Assembly: GCA_033182465.1 (NCBI GenBank)
Contig: CP137328.1
Coordinates: forward strand, 1,612,001 to 1,676,000
Direction: 5' to 3'
From: Sanghuangporus weigelae
Taxonomy: Eukaryota; Basidiomycota; Agaricomycetes; Hymenochaetales; Hymenochaetaceae
DNA: 64,000 nt
Shown: positions 1 to 11,297 of the stretch, one piece after another
Numbering within the stretch: the stretch's first letter is position 1
How the letters are laid out: the number at the start of each line of letters is the position of its first letter
Notes under the pieces: model-generated
Told to the model about the DNA's origin: nothing
The model's database searches: none
The model's input: only the letters and a program-made list of their open reading frames with translations
Made by a program: the position numbers and the translations under genes

Positions 1-72
1 CACGATGTCCCTCATTGTTTTAATACCTCACTTAAACAACCTGACTTCCGACGCTGACCGAATCCCCGACAG

Positions 73-153
73 GACTTCCTGATCGATGAGAAGTCGCTCG
101 TGGATAATCCCGACTGGTCAGGCCTGAACCCGACTCTGCCCATCTACATCTAG
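73..153 (+). CDS. 3' terminal exon of an unidentified gene (partial)
   Basis: The window opens inside an intron (pyrimidine-rich, a CTGAC branch-like site at about 51-58, acceptor AG at 71-72). It is followed by an 81-nt exon that stays open to a TAG at 151-153. The exon encodes 26 residues rich in D, N and P and ending in PTLPIYI. The rest of the gene lies to the left of the window. I do not recognise the product from this short tail. The reading frame is inferred from the only frame that is open across the exon; the donor side cannot be seen. Confidence 0.5.
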   Translation, partial: DFLIDEKSLVDNPDWSGLNPTLPIYI

Positions 154-210
154 GTAAGTAAGATGGGAAGGGATAGGGATATAGGGATGTCCGGTAGCGT
201 GAGGAATAAA

Positions 211-240
211 GATGATGATGATGATGATGATAAGATGATG
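211..240. repeat. GAT trinucleotide microsatellite
   Basis: Seven consecutive GAT units, then an interrupted continuation, just downstream of the left-edge gene. It is non-coding in any supported model. Confidence 0.8.
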
Positions 241-1176
241 CGGTGCGATGCGAGGGGTGAGGGGCTATCCAATCAGCGGGGTTGGGTGCCCAAGCCTCCT
301 TTCATTCACCTACACGGAGCGTGAGGTTGTTGGGGATGTGTATCGGAGCGGCCCACCGATAAAATCACGGACTAACCTGTCGCTGGGGGGGGGGAGTCGC
401 TTGCTTCTACTGTCTGTCTGTCTGTCGCTCGCTCGCTCCACTTTGCGAACCCATCCCCATCTCGTCACCGTCGAATCCCACAGAAACATAATGAACCTTC
501 GAACCTTCGAACCAATGGAAATCGGGGACTTCGTAGTAGTTAGTTGCAACAAACCCACCCCAGATGATACGATGCGATGCGATACGATACGATAACTTAA
601 CTTACACATGTATGTACATTAAACTTCGAAAGGACGGTTGCGCGGGATCAATATCAATATCAATATCGGACTGTGTATGTTTGTATATATGTATAATAAT
701 AAATCACACTCGGACGTAAAACCAAAGTCAGTCGGTTGTTCGTTCGTTTGTTTGGGGAAGAATGCTTTATCTAAATATAGCGTGAAGAGGTCCACGAAAC
801 ACACATGCGCAGTAAGTAGCAAAATCAATAGCAAAGTGAGAAAAACATAAGGAGATATCTATCCCATCTATGTATATTCCAGAATTTCTATATATGTTTA
901 TACAATTATGTATGTATGCGACCGTCTATATCCCAGCAAAAAGGAAGGGAAAACGAAAATCTATATATATCTAAATCTAGGTAAGTATGCAACTACATAA
1001 ATAACAGTCTATCGCGCAAAGCGAGCGGGCGAGCGAGCGAGAGGGTAGAGAGGTATCCGAGCATCGAGTATCGAGTTATCGAGATTGAAAGAAAGTCTAT
1101 ACAGAGATGAAGTCTATACAGAGAGATGAAAGTCTATACAACGCCGGGGAGAGGGAGAGGGGAGAGGAGGGGTTTA

Positions 1177-1208
1177 AGAGGAAAAGAGGAAAAGAGGAAA
1201 AGAGGAAG
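1177..1208. repeat. GGAAAAGA purine-tract repeat
   Basis: Several tandem copies of an AGAGGAAA-type unit in an all-purine stretch. It lies inside the gene-free 3' region. Confidence 0.7.
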
Positions 1209-2255
1209 ATTGGAATTGGAATTGAAATATACAACGATTATACCTAATAACTAAAACGAGCGGAGAGCCAGCGTTGTGATCTGTATGAAAATGTAAAAAA
1301 AAAGAAACAATGTTCTTCGATCTGCAGCATCGGCTAAGATTCGAAAGGAAAGGAACATGCAGGAAGGAGATACTAGGCTTTTTTGGTTGTAGGAGAGGGA
1401 AGGAGGGAGGGAGGGAGGAGGGAAAAAAAGCCAAATCAACGACTAAGCAGCGCTTCTCTTCACAAAACAAAGCAAAACGAACTCTAGCGCCGCCCGGCAG
1501 AAGAAGAAGCGGAGCTCGAACAAAAAAAAAAAAAAAAGGGACTGGTAGAGGGTGGAGTGGAGCGGGTATGAGATAGATACGTCAAAGTGAAAGCATTGGG
1601 AATTAGGGGTCGAGGGGGAAGAGGAAGGATGAAGGAAGTTGTTTTGTTCTGTACAGATGATATGTCATGTCATGTTATGTTACGATGTGGTCCATGCGCA
1701 TCTAAATGCTGCCTAATCTACACAGCTCCAAAGAGAAGAGAAGAGAAACGAGAAACGAGGGGGGGAAGTTTTGGAAAGGATTCTTCTTACCCTTCCTTAT
1801 TTTTGTACAATGCACGTCATAGCGAAGAGACGGGGGTCAAGAATGGGACACTGGATGGAAGGGAGGCGAAGTCGCCGAACGTGGAAAAATCAGGGGAAAA
1901 CTTGTAAGATGCACAACAAACACCATAGAAACGGAAGAAGACGATGAAAGATAAGAAGTAAAGCTGAACGGAAAACATAAGGCACAAGACGTAAGGCGAA
2001 GGAGGTATTATCATTGGAAGATATGTCGGAGAGCGAGGAGCCGAAAGCAGGAAAAGATTCGGGAGAAGAGGGACAAAATGGAGAGCGAGGAAGAAGAGTT
2101 ATTCATAGCATAGGACAAATCGCACGGTATCCACCCTTCGTTCCTACATTCGAAAATCGAATCGAACAGCTCAAAAGACGACGAAATCTCATGTTTTTCT
2201 TCCCTCGCCATTTGGTCCGATCCGATTCGAAGAGCAAGATCCAAAATGAGCACAA

Positions 2256-5200
2256 TCACAAACTGAATATACCCCCAGCACGCTTCCGACTCTGAATGGG
2301 GAAAATAACGACCAGCGAGATCCCTAATCCGACTGTCAAGCCAACGCTGACAGAAATCAGCTGCGAAGCCGTTCGGAAACCGGATAGATACGAAGTGGAC
2401 GTTCCAGAGGTGTTGTTCTGCGATGCGAAGGTGATGAGGCCGCCATTGCCCAGCCCTGAGGGGAGTTGGAACAGGATGCCTGTAATCTAATAGTCACAGA
2501 GTCAATCGCTCAGTCAGTCAAACAGCAACCAATAAAAAAAGAAAAATGCACGCACCATAATGACGAACGCATTTCCCGAGAAGAACCGCCCATACAAGTT
2601 GGCAATGAAGCCTACAGCAAACGCCCTGAATACAAACTTAGTTAGCCTCCTCTAATCAACAAGAAAAAACGGAATCGCAAAACCACACATACCCAATAGC
2701 CGAACTAACATCATTCCGATTCGGGAACTTGAGCGCCGAAAAGTGATTACACGTCCACCCAATGCACGAAATAATCACCGTCACAATCAGTTCCTTCTTC
2801 CGCCACGGCGCCTGGTTCCTCAGCGACAAGAACAGCGAGAACATCGGGACGGTCAGAAACGCCCACTGTCCTCCAGGCGTGCGCTGGTACCAGGGCCCAT
2901 CAGCGTGATGACTACTGCCGCAGGTATAATCTTCCGGATCCGCAACGGGGTTCCCGGTGAATTTCTCGTAGAGCGTGCCGCCGATGCTGAGCCCGAAACC
3001 GAGGAATAATGCGTACATGACCGCGTAGCCGAGTCGTACGGCGCCAGAGACGATGTTCCGACTCGAGAGCTCCAGCGAACCGTTGAGAACCAGAAACCCT
3101 GGAAGGATGAGCACAATGGACCCTGACGCGACGGCCGAGTAGCAAAAGTGGTGCGTCCCTGCGAAGACGGCGGACAGGAAGCTGAGGAGCGTTGTAATCG
3201 TGATCCTAAACAAGCGGCGGGCATCACATCAATATACCGCAAGTAGAAACAAGAACAAGACGTACTCAAAGACATTCGAGTACAGCTCATTTCTCACACT
3301 CATGATTTGCACGAAAACCAGGAATACCCCAAGCGGGAACGCAATGAGGCAGTCGATGAAGCTCCCGCTGAAGCTCACTTGACAAATCGCCGCAGAGCAA
3401 AAGCCTCCAAACAACGCCAACTGCCAGGTCGAATACGGCGGCTTCTGCTGCATGAGCGCATCGAGCGCGCGACTCGCCTCGCCAACGCCAACTTCGTCAT
3501 GGATGACCTTCCAATACAGGTCGTACGCGTCCTGCAGCTTCCCGAGAGACAAGGCAGCGCCCTGGCGGATGAACTTGATGTTACTCGTGCTCGTCGCAGC
3601 GTCGTCGAACGAGATGAGCATCACGTCCGGCAAGTACATGCAGCTCAGCTCCATCTCCAGCACGCGCGCCGTCGCCTGGATCTGCGCAGGCAGCCGATGG
3701 CTCGGCGCGCCGAACATCATAAACGCACGCGCGAGCTTGAGGATGAACTCCTGCCGCTGCATAATCTCCGCGACGTGCCTCGTGATGTAGATCTCCGCCT
3801 TCTTGCGCTTGCGCTTCCGTTTCTCCTCCGCCCGCACGCGATTTTTCTCGTCCCAGTAATCATGGCTCCCCGCATCGCTCATCGTATCGGGCGTACCCGC
3901 CCCGCTCCGCGTCGGCATCATCTCGCTGTTGCTCCCGTTCATTGACGACTTCTGGAAATCTTTCAGTATCCCCGCCCACTTGCGTCGCGCCACACCAGGC
4001 GTGCTTGCTCCAGTACTGTTATTATTCAGCGTCATCGAAGTAGCTGCGCTCCCACGAGTCGGTATAGTCGTCAAACTGAGGGTATCGCTATGCGTGCGCG
4101 AATGCCCGCCAACTCCGAGCCTATCACCGAGAAGCGGAGCCGTACTATCAAGGCTATTAGACTGCGCGTGTCCAAGCGTAGGCAGGGGCGGAGAATCGCC
4201 AAAGCTCAGAACAGCTTTCGAAGCGCCCATAAGCGGCGTCTCGCTCACATCACTAGCCGGACTCGGAGTCGCATTGGCAATGACATCAATAATACTCGGC
4301 GGGACCTCCCCCGCAGGCGTCGTCGGGGCGCTCCTCGACATCCCCAGCGCCAACGTCGAATCGCTCCCACTCGCGGCGGCACCGAAGAACCCGGATTCGC
4401 TCCTCGTCCAGTTCATCGACGCGCTCGTGCGCGCAGTGTTCCCTGGAGTCCTAGCGAGAGACTTGTTTGCGTTCTTAATCCGCCGAAGCGCCTCCTCAGC
4501 CTCTGGAGTGGCACCCTCTTCGCTCCACGAATACCGGTTCAAATGGAAGCCAGGTTTCTTCGGGTTCGGTCCAATACGCGAAGCCGCAGGCGCGGCTACA
4601 CCCGTCAAGTTGCCCGTACTCGCTATGAGGCTCCCAAACACACCCGCACCGCTCCTCGCACCACTCGGCAACGAATCACCTAGCACGGGAATGCGGGGCA
4701 TAGGAAGAGCAGTGAGCCTCGTCGGCGAGGTCTTTTCCTTTATCCGTTCAATACCTCCAGACATCGTGCGAGTCAAATCACTGAACGAGCTCTTGATCTT
4801 CAACGACTGCAGCGAGCGCGTTCCGGCGCGCTGCGCGTACAACGGTTGCGGTGGTGTCAATTCCGCACTGCTGCCACTCTTACTTCCACTTCCAGATTCC
4901 AGTCCAATTTTGCGTTCCTGACTCCGCTCGCGGGACCTCTCGTGCTCGAATCGCTCTCGTTCATGCTCGCTATCAATCATACTACCAGAGTTCAAGCGCG
5001 TGTTGATCCTCTGCAACTCGTCCCTCCGTCGTTCGTCCTCATCATGAACTCGATCCTTTTCTCCTCGCGCAGAGGCATGCTTGCCGAAATAATCGCCTTT
5101 CTCTTCCTTCTCCTTCTCCCTTTCCCGATCTTTTCGTTTTCCGTAAGCAAAAGGACTATACGCAGGGAAGCCTCCTTCGCTCTCCGGCGAGGCCGGTTCA

Positions 5201-7439
5201 CTTCCACTAGGCGTCCTATCACCGGGCGTCGTGAATCCGCTCCTCGCTCCACCCGCAGGTCGATCGTACAACGTCAACAAAGCAGAAAGGACACCGCTTC
5301 CCAAAGCAAGTGGTGCATGATGCGACGACTGCTTATACGTTGCCGTATTCTCGACGTCCTCGTCTTCCCGCTGATGAGACTCAGATCCAGTCCGGCCATG
5401 ACTTCGTCTCCGGAAGCTAAACAATCCCCGTCTCTCGCTCCCCGCCTGGTTCTCGTCCTTATCAATAGAATACTCTCGCGATTTCTCAGTAATCTCCGCA
5501 TTCTCCTTACTCTCATCATTCGATGCAGGGGCAGAACGCGACCGCTTCCTCTCCACCGCCGCAGAGTGCGAGAAGCGCGTAGGCCGACGCGGGAGAGGTG
5601 CATCAGCGTCAATATCCTCGGGTGCCAAGCGCTGAAGGGCCCTGTTCCCTTTAAACCCCGCCAGGAACTGGAAACCCCTCGTGTGCGCACGTACAAGCTT
5701 CGACGCCCTCCTCTCCACGCGCCGCTTCTCTTCTTCCTCTGCATCGAGAGCAGTGAAACTCCCAAGCGCACCATCGCCTACCCTCCCTCCTCCACCGCCA
5801 GAATCAGCAGCGGAAGAAGAAGTTGTCGGATAGTTATCCTTCGAGCTTGACCTAAACGGGAAGCGCGAGAACCGACTCGCTAGTCCTCCTCCACTCGCAC
5901 TGCTCTTCAGCCCATCGGTGGCGTTGTTCGACGCAGACGCGGGCAAGGGACGCGGCAACCCGTACTGCTCAGTGCTCTCAATTACGGCTTCGCCGGGCAT
6001 GCTCCGCTCCGGCGTAAGCTCGCTTGTTTCGGTCCCGGCGTCGCTGTGGATCGGCGAGAGCGTCGTCGGGGTGAATATCTCGTTCAAATTGCTACTTGTC
6101 GAAACCCGATTTGCGTCCGAGAAAGGATTGGGAGGGAGAGAAGTGAGACGCGGAGGCTCTGTGCGACGGGATCCAAGTTGTGGCCTTGAAGAAGGACCAG
6201 CGGAAGAACCTAGATGATGGTCCACAGTCATATTACTATTGCTACTATGATCCGCGAAGTCGCGTCTGAGAGTGGTATGAGATTGCGACGGTGAATTTTC
6301 GTGTGAACTGGATTGGTGACGCTCGAGTGCGTGAGTGAGAGTTTGGAAAGCTTTGGGCTATTCGCCGGAAAGAGCGGAACGTCGTTATCGTGTGGTAGTG
6401 GCGGCCGAAGAAAAGACGTGAAAATCGGAATCGCAAGAACATCCACACAGCCCGTTGAGAAGCAAGAACATATACCGAAAAAGCGATGGGTCAGTCGATC
6501 ATGAAAACACAAGAATAACAGAAAATCCAAATCAGGAAAAGCGCCGAATAAAGAATGAGAAACCGAGTTATATATAATCCAGGGTGCTCGGGATGACGAG
6601 CCGAGAGAGCCGAGAGAGCCGCATCGACGACCCGGGGAGCCAGAAAGAAGAAGGATAGAAAGAGGGCAGTCACCGCGCACACTGCACCCGAGAGCGGAAG
6701 GTTCAGCAATGCATGCATGTCACAAGAGCACAACGCGTCGACGCTCCGACAGTGCTCCCAGAGATTTGATCCGCCTTACGTGCTCCCCAATCATCAAACA
6801 ATGATGCAATATATGCTCAAATACGGACGCGCATACAGCGTATTATCCCCATCCAGACCGCAAAACAGGGCCACAGAAGCAACGCGCGAAACGTAAAGCA
6901 AATAAGGAGATATTAGAACTGAAGAGAAGACTCACATCCAGCCCTTCCTCATCCAGCAAATGCATATGTCGTATCTCACTCGCACTCGGCACTACAGCAT
7001 TGGGATTATCGAGTTGTCGAGACGGGGGTCCGGCTCGATGATAAGCGGGATGAGGTGAATGAGCGAGCTCGGCAGCACCCATCGGGCCTTCGCCTTTCGT
7101 GCTCGCAGCCCACTGGACGTTCTTCCGAGGCGTCTTTATCCCAGTCCCAGTCCCAGTGCCACTAGCACTACCAGTCGGAGCATGCAAGGACGCTTGGGAC
7201 ATTCCGCCCGCCCTTCGTTCGGTAGACAAAGGAACATTCGGGGACGAACCCTGTTGCGAACTCGAGTCGGTGGAGGAGGCTGGGTTCGACGATGAAGAGG
7301 ACGATTCAGAAGCAGACCGATTGCTCTCAACGGCCGGGATGTTCAGTGCAGGCGCAGGCATAGGCATATTTACAAACTCGGGAAGCTCGATCTCCTCTGG
7401 CATTCGCGTCGGCGACGGCGGTGAAATTGGTGTCGACAT
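2256..7439 (-). CDS. PRM10: PRM10/ThrE-family membrane protein (DUF1212)
   Basis: Member of the fungal PRM10 branch of the ThrE (threonine/serine exporter) family. Its substrate in fungi is not established. My model has five exons on the minus strand: 7439-6936, 6357-3266, 3205-2693, 2625-2556 and 2486-2256, giving about 1469 aa. The first about 1030 residues are Ser/Arg/Glu-rich and look disordered. The rest is the conserved domain, starting with MQRQEFILKLARAFMMFGAPSHR-type sequence, then roughly ten hydrophobic segments. Exon 1 ends in LDEEGLD and exon 2 opens with PKAFQTLTHALERH; joined in phase 0 they give the linker expected from related fungal proteins. The ATG at 6231 is therefore internal, though it could serve a shorter transcript. 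An in-frame ATG at 7448 is an alternative start. The 578-nt first intron is unusually long for this gene set. S. cerevisiae PRM10 is pheromone-regulated; nothing here shows that for this gene. Confidence 0.85.
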
Positions 7440-7448
7440 CTTTCCCAC

Positions 7449-10400
7449 TCTCGTCCTTCAGCGCGTTTTATGCCTGTCCGGATGTAGGCTCCCAAATTCC
7501 GAGTAACAGAGTCCGAGCAGTAGGCTTTCCTCGAGTTAGACTGTATGGACCGGTCTTCCGAAGCAGATGGAGAAAGCAAGGGGCAGAAATTAATGACAAG
7601 AAGGAAGGGGGGGGGAGCGAAACGTTGGCGAAATGTCAACAGTGGCTTCCCAAGTTCGTGGAAGGGCGAAGCCAAAACAACGCGTATTTCGTCTATTGGC
7701 TGATTGATACCCTGGCCCTCCTTCGGGGAGCGACAGATAAAGCAAGGACGGGATAAGTCGCGGATAAGTCGCGGGTTCGGTCTTGCTCGCTGGTAGGACT
7801 TGAGAATCCGAACGAAGATCGAAGATCGAAGAATCGAAGGTACGTGGTTAGCGTCGAGGTAGGTGGGAAGAGAAGAAGCGCTAGTACGGTACGGAACAAC
7901 GTTGCAAGCCGTGTACTAGGAGGGAAGGACAGTGGTAAATGAAGCGGGGTTTCTTCAAGGCCAGCCACGGGGAAGTGGGAAGTGAAAGTGGAAGTGGAAG
8001 AACGTCGAACGAACGCCGCAGATGCTACGTTCGATAAGCTACAGCAGAACACACGCGTGCGATATGTCGTGCTCGCTTGAAGATGGTGGTGAGTGGAAAT
8101 GCCAGTGGGGGAGATACTCCGTGGTACTGATACTGGTGTGTGTTCGAATTGTGTGGTGTATGCAAGCTCAGGCTCTTAGCTAAGCCAGGTCAAACTATAA
8201 TCAAAAAAGAAAGAAGAACATGCGGTGGCCAAAATAGCCCGAGCGCAAACTCACTCAGCGTTAAAAACAAAGAAAAGGGCGAGTCCAGACCGACCTTGCA
8301 CTGCCCGCTGGATCTACGAGTTATCTGCACCCCTAGAATGTTACTTTTTGTTGCTCCGCTTTGTTCTGTTCCTCGCTCGTTTTTGTCCTGTCCTTTGTTC
8401 GGTGCGCGAGTCGTTACGTTACGACGAGGGTGAGTAAATCGTAAGGCCGAGACAAAGACGAAACGTTGAGTGAAGAAGACAATGATAAGGACAACAATGA
8501 GGGATATAACGAAAGGCAGACGTGCGACGGGACTGAGGAAGAGAAGAGGGATTGGACGAGTATGTATGTATAAGCAGATGTGGAGTGGATACTCTGTCCC
8601 GCTCGGCGTGGCCAACGCCAACGCCAACGATCGTCTCTTCTTCGATCACTATCTATCCCCTTGCGGAGACAAGGGATAGGGAAATCAAAATACTCATATC
8701 CCGCGACTCGCAAGTATCTTCCAGCATCCTCGATCCGACAGCAACAAAGAACTCAAAGAGTAAAAGTCGTGTTACTTAGATAAGCTCGGCGTCGGATGCG
8801 TCTCGCTCGGGAAATCAAATCTGTCCAATCTATCTCGGCATCGGCTCACGGCCCGCGCCGCGGTACTTGCCTGAAGCAGGCACGGTCAAACCGATCGTCC
8901 CTTCTTACTCTCGGCTCGGCTGGCTTGGAAAAACATAACATCCCGGTAATATATCATATTCATTCACCAGGATCCGGAAAAGAAAATGTGGTAGTCTTCA
9001 TCTGATTCTGAAAGGAGAGGACAGCATAAAGTCTCTCTCGAGTCGTCTTCCAATCGGCCACCCACCGCCCTCGCTAAAAAGCAAAATATTCTCAGAGAGA
9101 AAATAATCTGTGCAAGCGAGTCGCGATCGGCGACTAGAGATGGAGCATGCCATGTGTCGAGAACGATTCTACCGGCCATCGTTCCAGCATTACGCAACGC
9201 AAAACTTCTCTTTTCCCTAATCCTCTCGTGCTGCTCTCTCGTAATAACATCATCAAGCTTTATAATTCACAGATCCATCACACTAACATTGACTCCAAGT
9301 TGAGTTGTGAGTATTACCATTCCCATTCCGCTCCAGCGTGAAACGTGAATGTACAATACAACACCTAGCATAGCTTGCATAGTACTATTTCACGTATTCC
9401 ATTTCTATCGAAGGATCGAGGCCGTCTCACTTGGATACACATGCATGCTTGGATTTGGTTCCGTCGAGTACTACACGAGTCTGCCAGATCGACGACATCT
9501 GCGCAGCAAGCTACGCCATACTTCCATGACACAGTAGCATGGAAACATGGGAAACATGGAAACGTGGAGGATATCCGACTCCTCATCATTGCCTTCCGAA
9601 CCCATACTTATCACTCCTGTTCCTATCTGCCCTTAGCATTCGCAAAAGGTAAGTACTTCGTCCTAGCGAGATCTCTGCTTGCTTGCGCGTCCAGCTTCGA
9701 ATTCCTAAACGCTGGTTAAACACTCAGATAAGTGCACACAAGTTATTTGTATTCATCAAGACAAGAGAACTCCGGGACTTCACTATATCTCATGCGATGG
9801 TGCTGCGCGCTAGACTCGTGCTACGTGCGATAATAGCTAATATAAAATCATCACATCACATCACGTTAACAGTTAACACATATATTAGTAGTATCATCAT
9901 AGCATAGCGTGGCCGCGGCAAACCAAACTTAGGCTACGCCTTCTCTTACACACGTAACTATAAGCCTAAAAATGACTCCTACGACTCCAAATTCACATTC
10001 GAGTACAAGTTAGTCTCCAAGCCTGTATCACCTCCAGCGAAAGCTCATCAATCCTCCCCACTGTCACTGTCACTGATACTACACTTTCACCGAGCTCAAT
10101 TCTCCCAAACCACTCCCACTCCCACTCTCCATCCGCCGCAAGCCTCTTGCAAAAGTCCTGTTCTCATCTCATCTCCAATGGTAATACGCATGTATGTACG
10201 CCACCAAATAAGCCCGTTCTCTCACATTCATTCACCCAATCACTCACTCACTCACAACAACATTTGCATACACTAGCTACGTAGTCTCACTCATCCGTAA
10301 GCGTAAGACACCCAGAGATAGGGGAGAAACGACAAGTCAAGAAATAGGATATCAAACTCAAACTTTCTTTGTTGCATGCGTTGTATTGCGTATTGCGTAT

Positions 10401-11297
10401 TGCGTATTATAAAACAAATGATGAAGGAAGGACACACATGTACAAAACAGGAAAACGAGTCGGGACAGCTATAAAAACAAGACGAAGAAAAGAGAAAGAA
10501 GAGGGCGGAAGCGAGAGAGAAGAGAGAGAGGCGGAATGTGACGGTAAGGGTACTGAAAAGGAGGTCGACGGAAGGGTGAAGGAAGCGTGTATGTATGCAT
10601 GTACACAAAAAGAGAGGGTAACGTAGCGTACATACGATCAACACGAGAGTCGAGCGTGGAGGGCGTAGAAAGAACGTATAGACGGGACGGACGGGAGGTT
10701 GGAGGATGATGGATTCCATGACTGGCTGGCTGTAGGATTCCAAGTCTGAAAACCGGGTCATGAAAGGGGTTGAGTGAAGCGTGAAAGCTGGGGTAGGATG
10801 ACGGACACGATACGGAACAACGGAAAAGCAGAAGAAAGAAAGAAGGGGTAAAGGAAACTAAACGAGTCATGAAAAAAAAAGCGAAACATACTGTAAGTAC
10901 GTTACGTTACGTATGAAGTACAGGCAACAACGAGAAGAAAAAAAGAAAGCAACACGTTGATATAATCCAGGTTGCCCGCACTTGAAACCACTTTTCTTTC
11001 CTTCTCTCGAGTAATGTGAGGTGAGGCAAGGTAAGGCAAGAAGCGCGCCTGGATGACAGACTTGAACTTGATTCTTTCAATCGGGGAGAACTTGAACGTT
11101 GAACAGGACGCGTCGGTGATAAAAGTACACAGAAGCCGGGATCCGGATGTCGTAGCCTTGACTCTTGAACAACAACAAAAAAAGGACACGAAGACTTGAC
11201 AGGAAAGGAAGAACAGGCGAGGCGAGTAAGGCAAATCCAAGACCAAAATCTCTCGGATTGTCTACGAGAGGGGCAAGACAGGTCAACTCGCATCCAG
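7449..11297. other. long gene-free stretch upstream of the PRM10-like gene and downstream of NIK1
   Basis: About 3.85 kb containing the promoter of the PRM10-like gene and the 3' UTR of NIK1. Both flanking genes are on the minus strand. Open frames here are short, overlapping on both strands and low in complexity, so I call none. The stretch has purine-rich runs, a GTATTGC tandem near 10384-10409 and repeated CACTCA and TGTACG motifs. No tRNA-like A/B boxes were found. Confidence 0.6.
10384..10409. repeat. 7-bp tandem repeat (GTATTGC)n
   Basis: Three to four head-to-tail copies of GTATTGC in the gene-free stretch 3' of NIK1. Confidence 0.8.

Larger units (their letters stand above)
154..2255. 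other. gene-free stretch between two convergent genes
   Basis: About 2.1 kb between the stop of the left-edge + strand gene and the stop of the minus-strand PRM10-like gene, so it must hold both 3' UTRs. It carries simple repeats: GAT triplets near 211-240, TCTG units near 412-425, a purine-rich GGAAAA tract near 1177-1208 and an A run near 1530-1546. Short open frames here are low-complexity and look like chance. I see no gene. Confidence 0.6.

Noticed and set aside
4090-5850. Long + strand open frames opposite the PRM10-like gene
   Set aside because: They are antisense shadows of a GC-rich coding exon with Arg-rich, low-information translations.
6228-6733. Minus-strand frames upstream of 6231 with hydrophobic runs, considered as a separate small membrane protein
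   Set aside because: They lie largely inside the proposed long intron or in another frame than the exon, with no homology.
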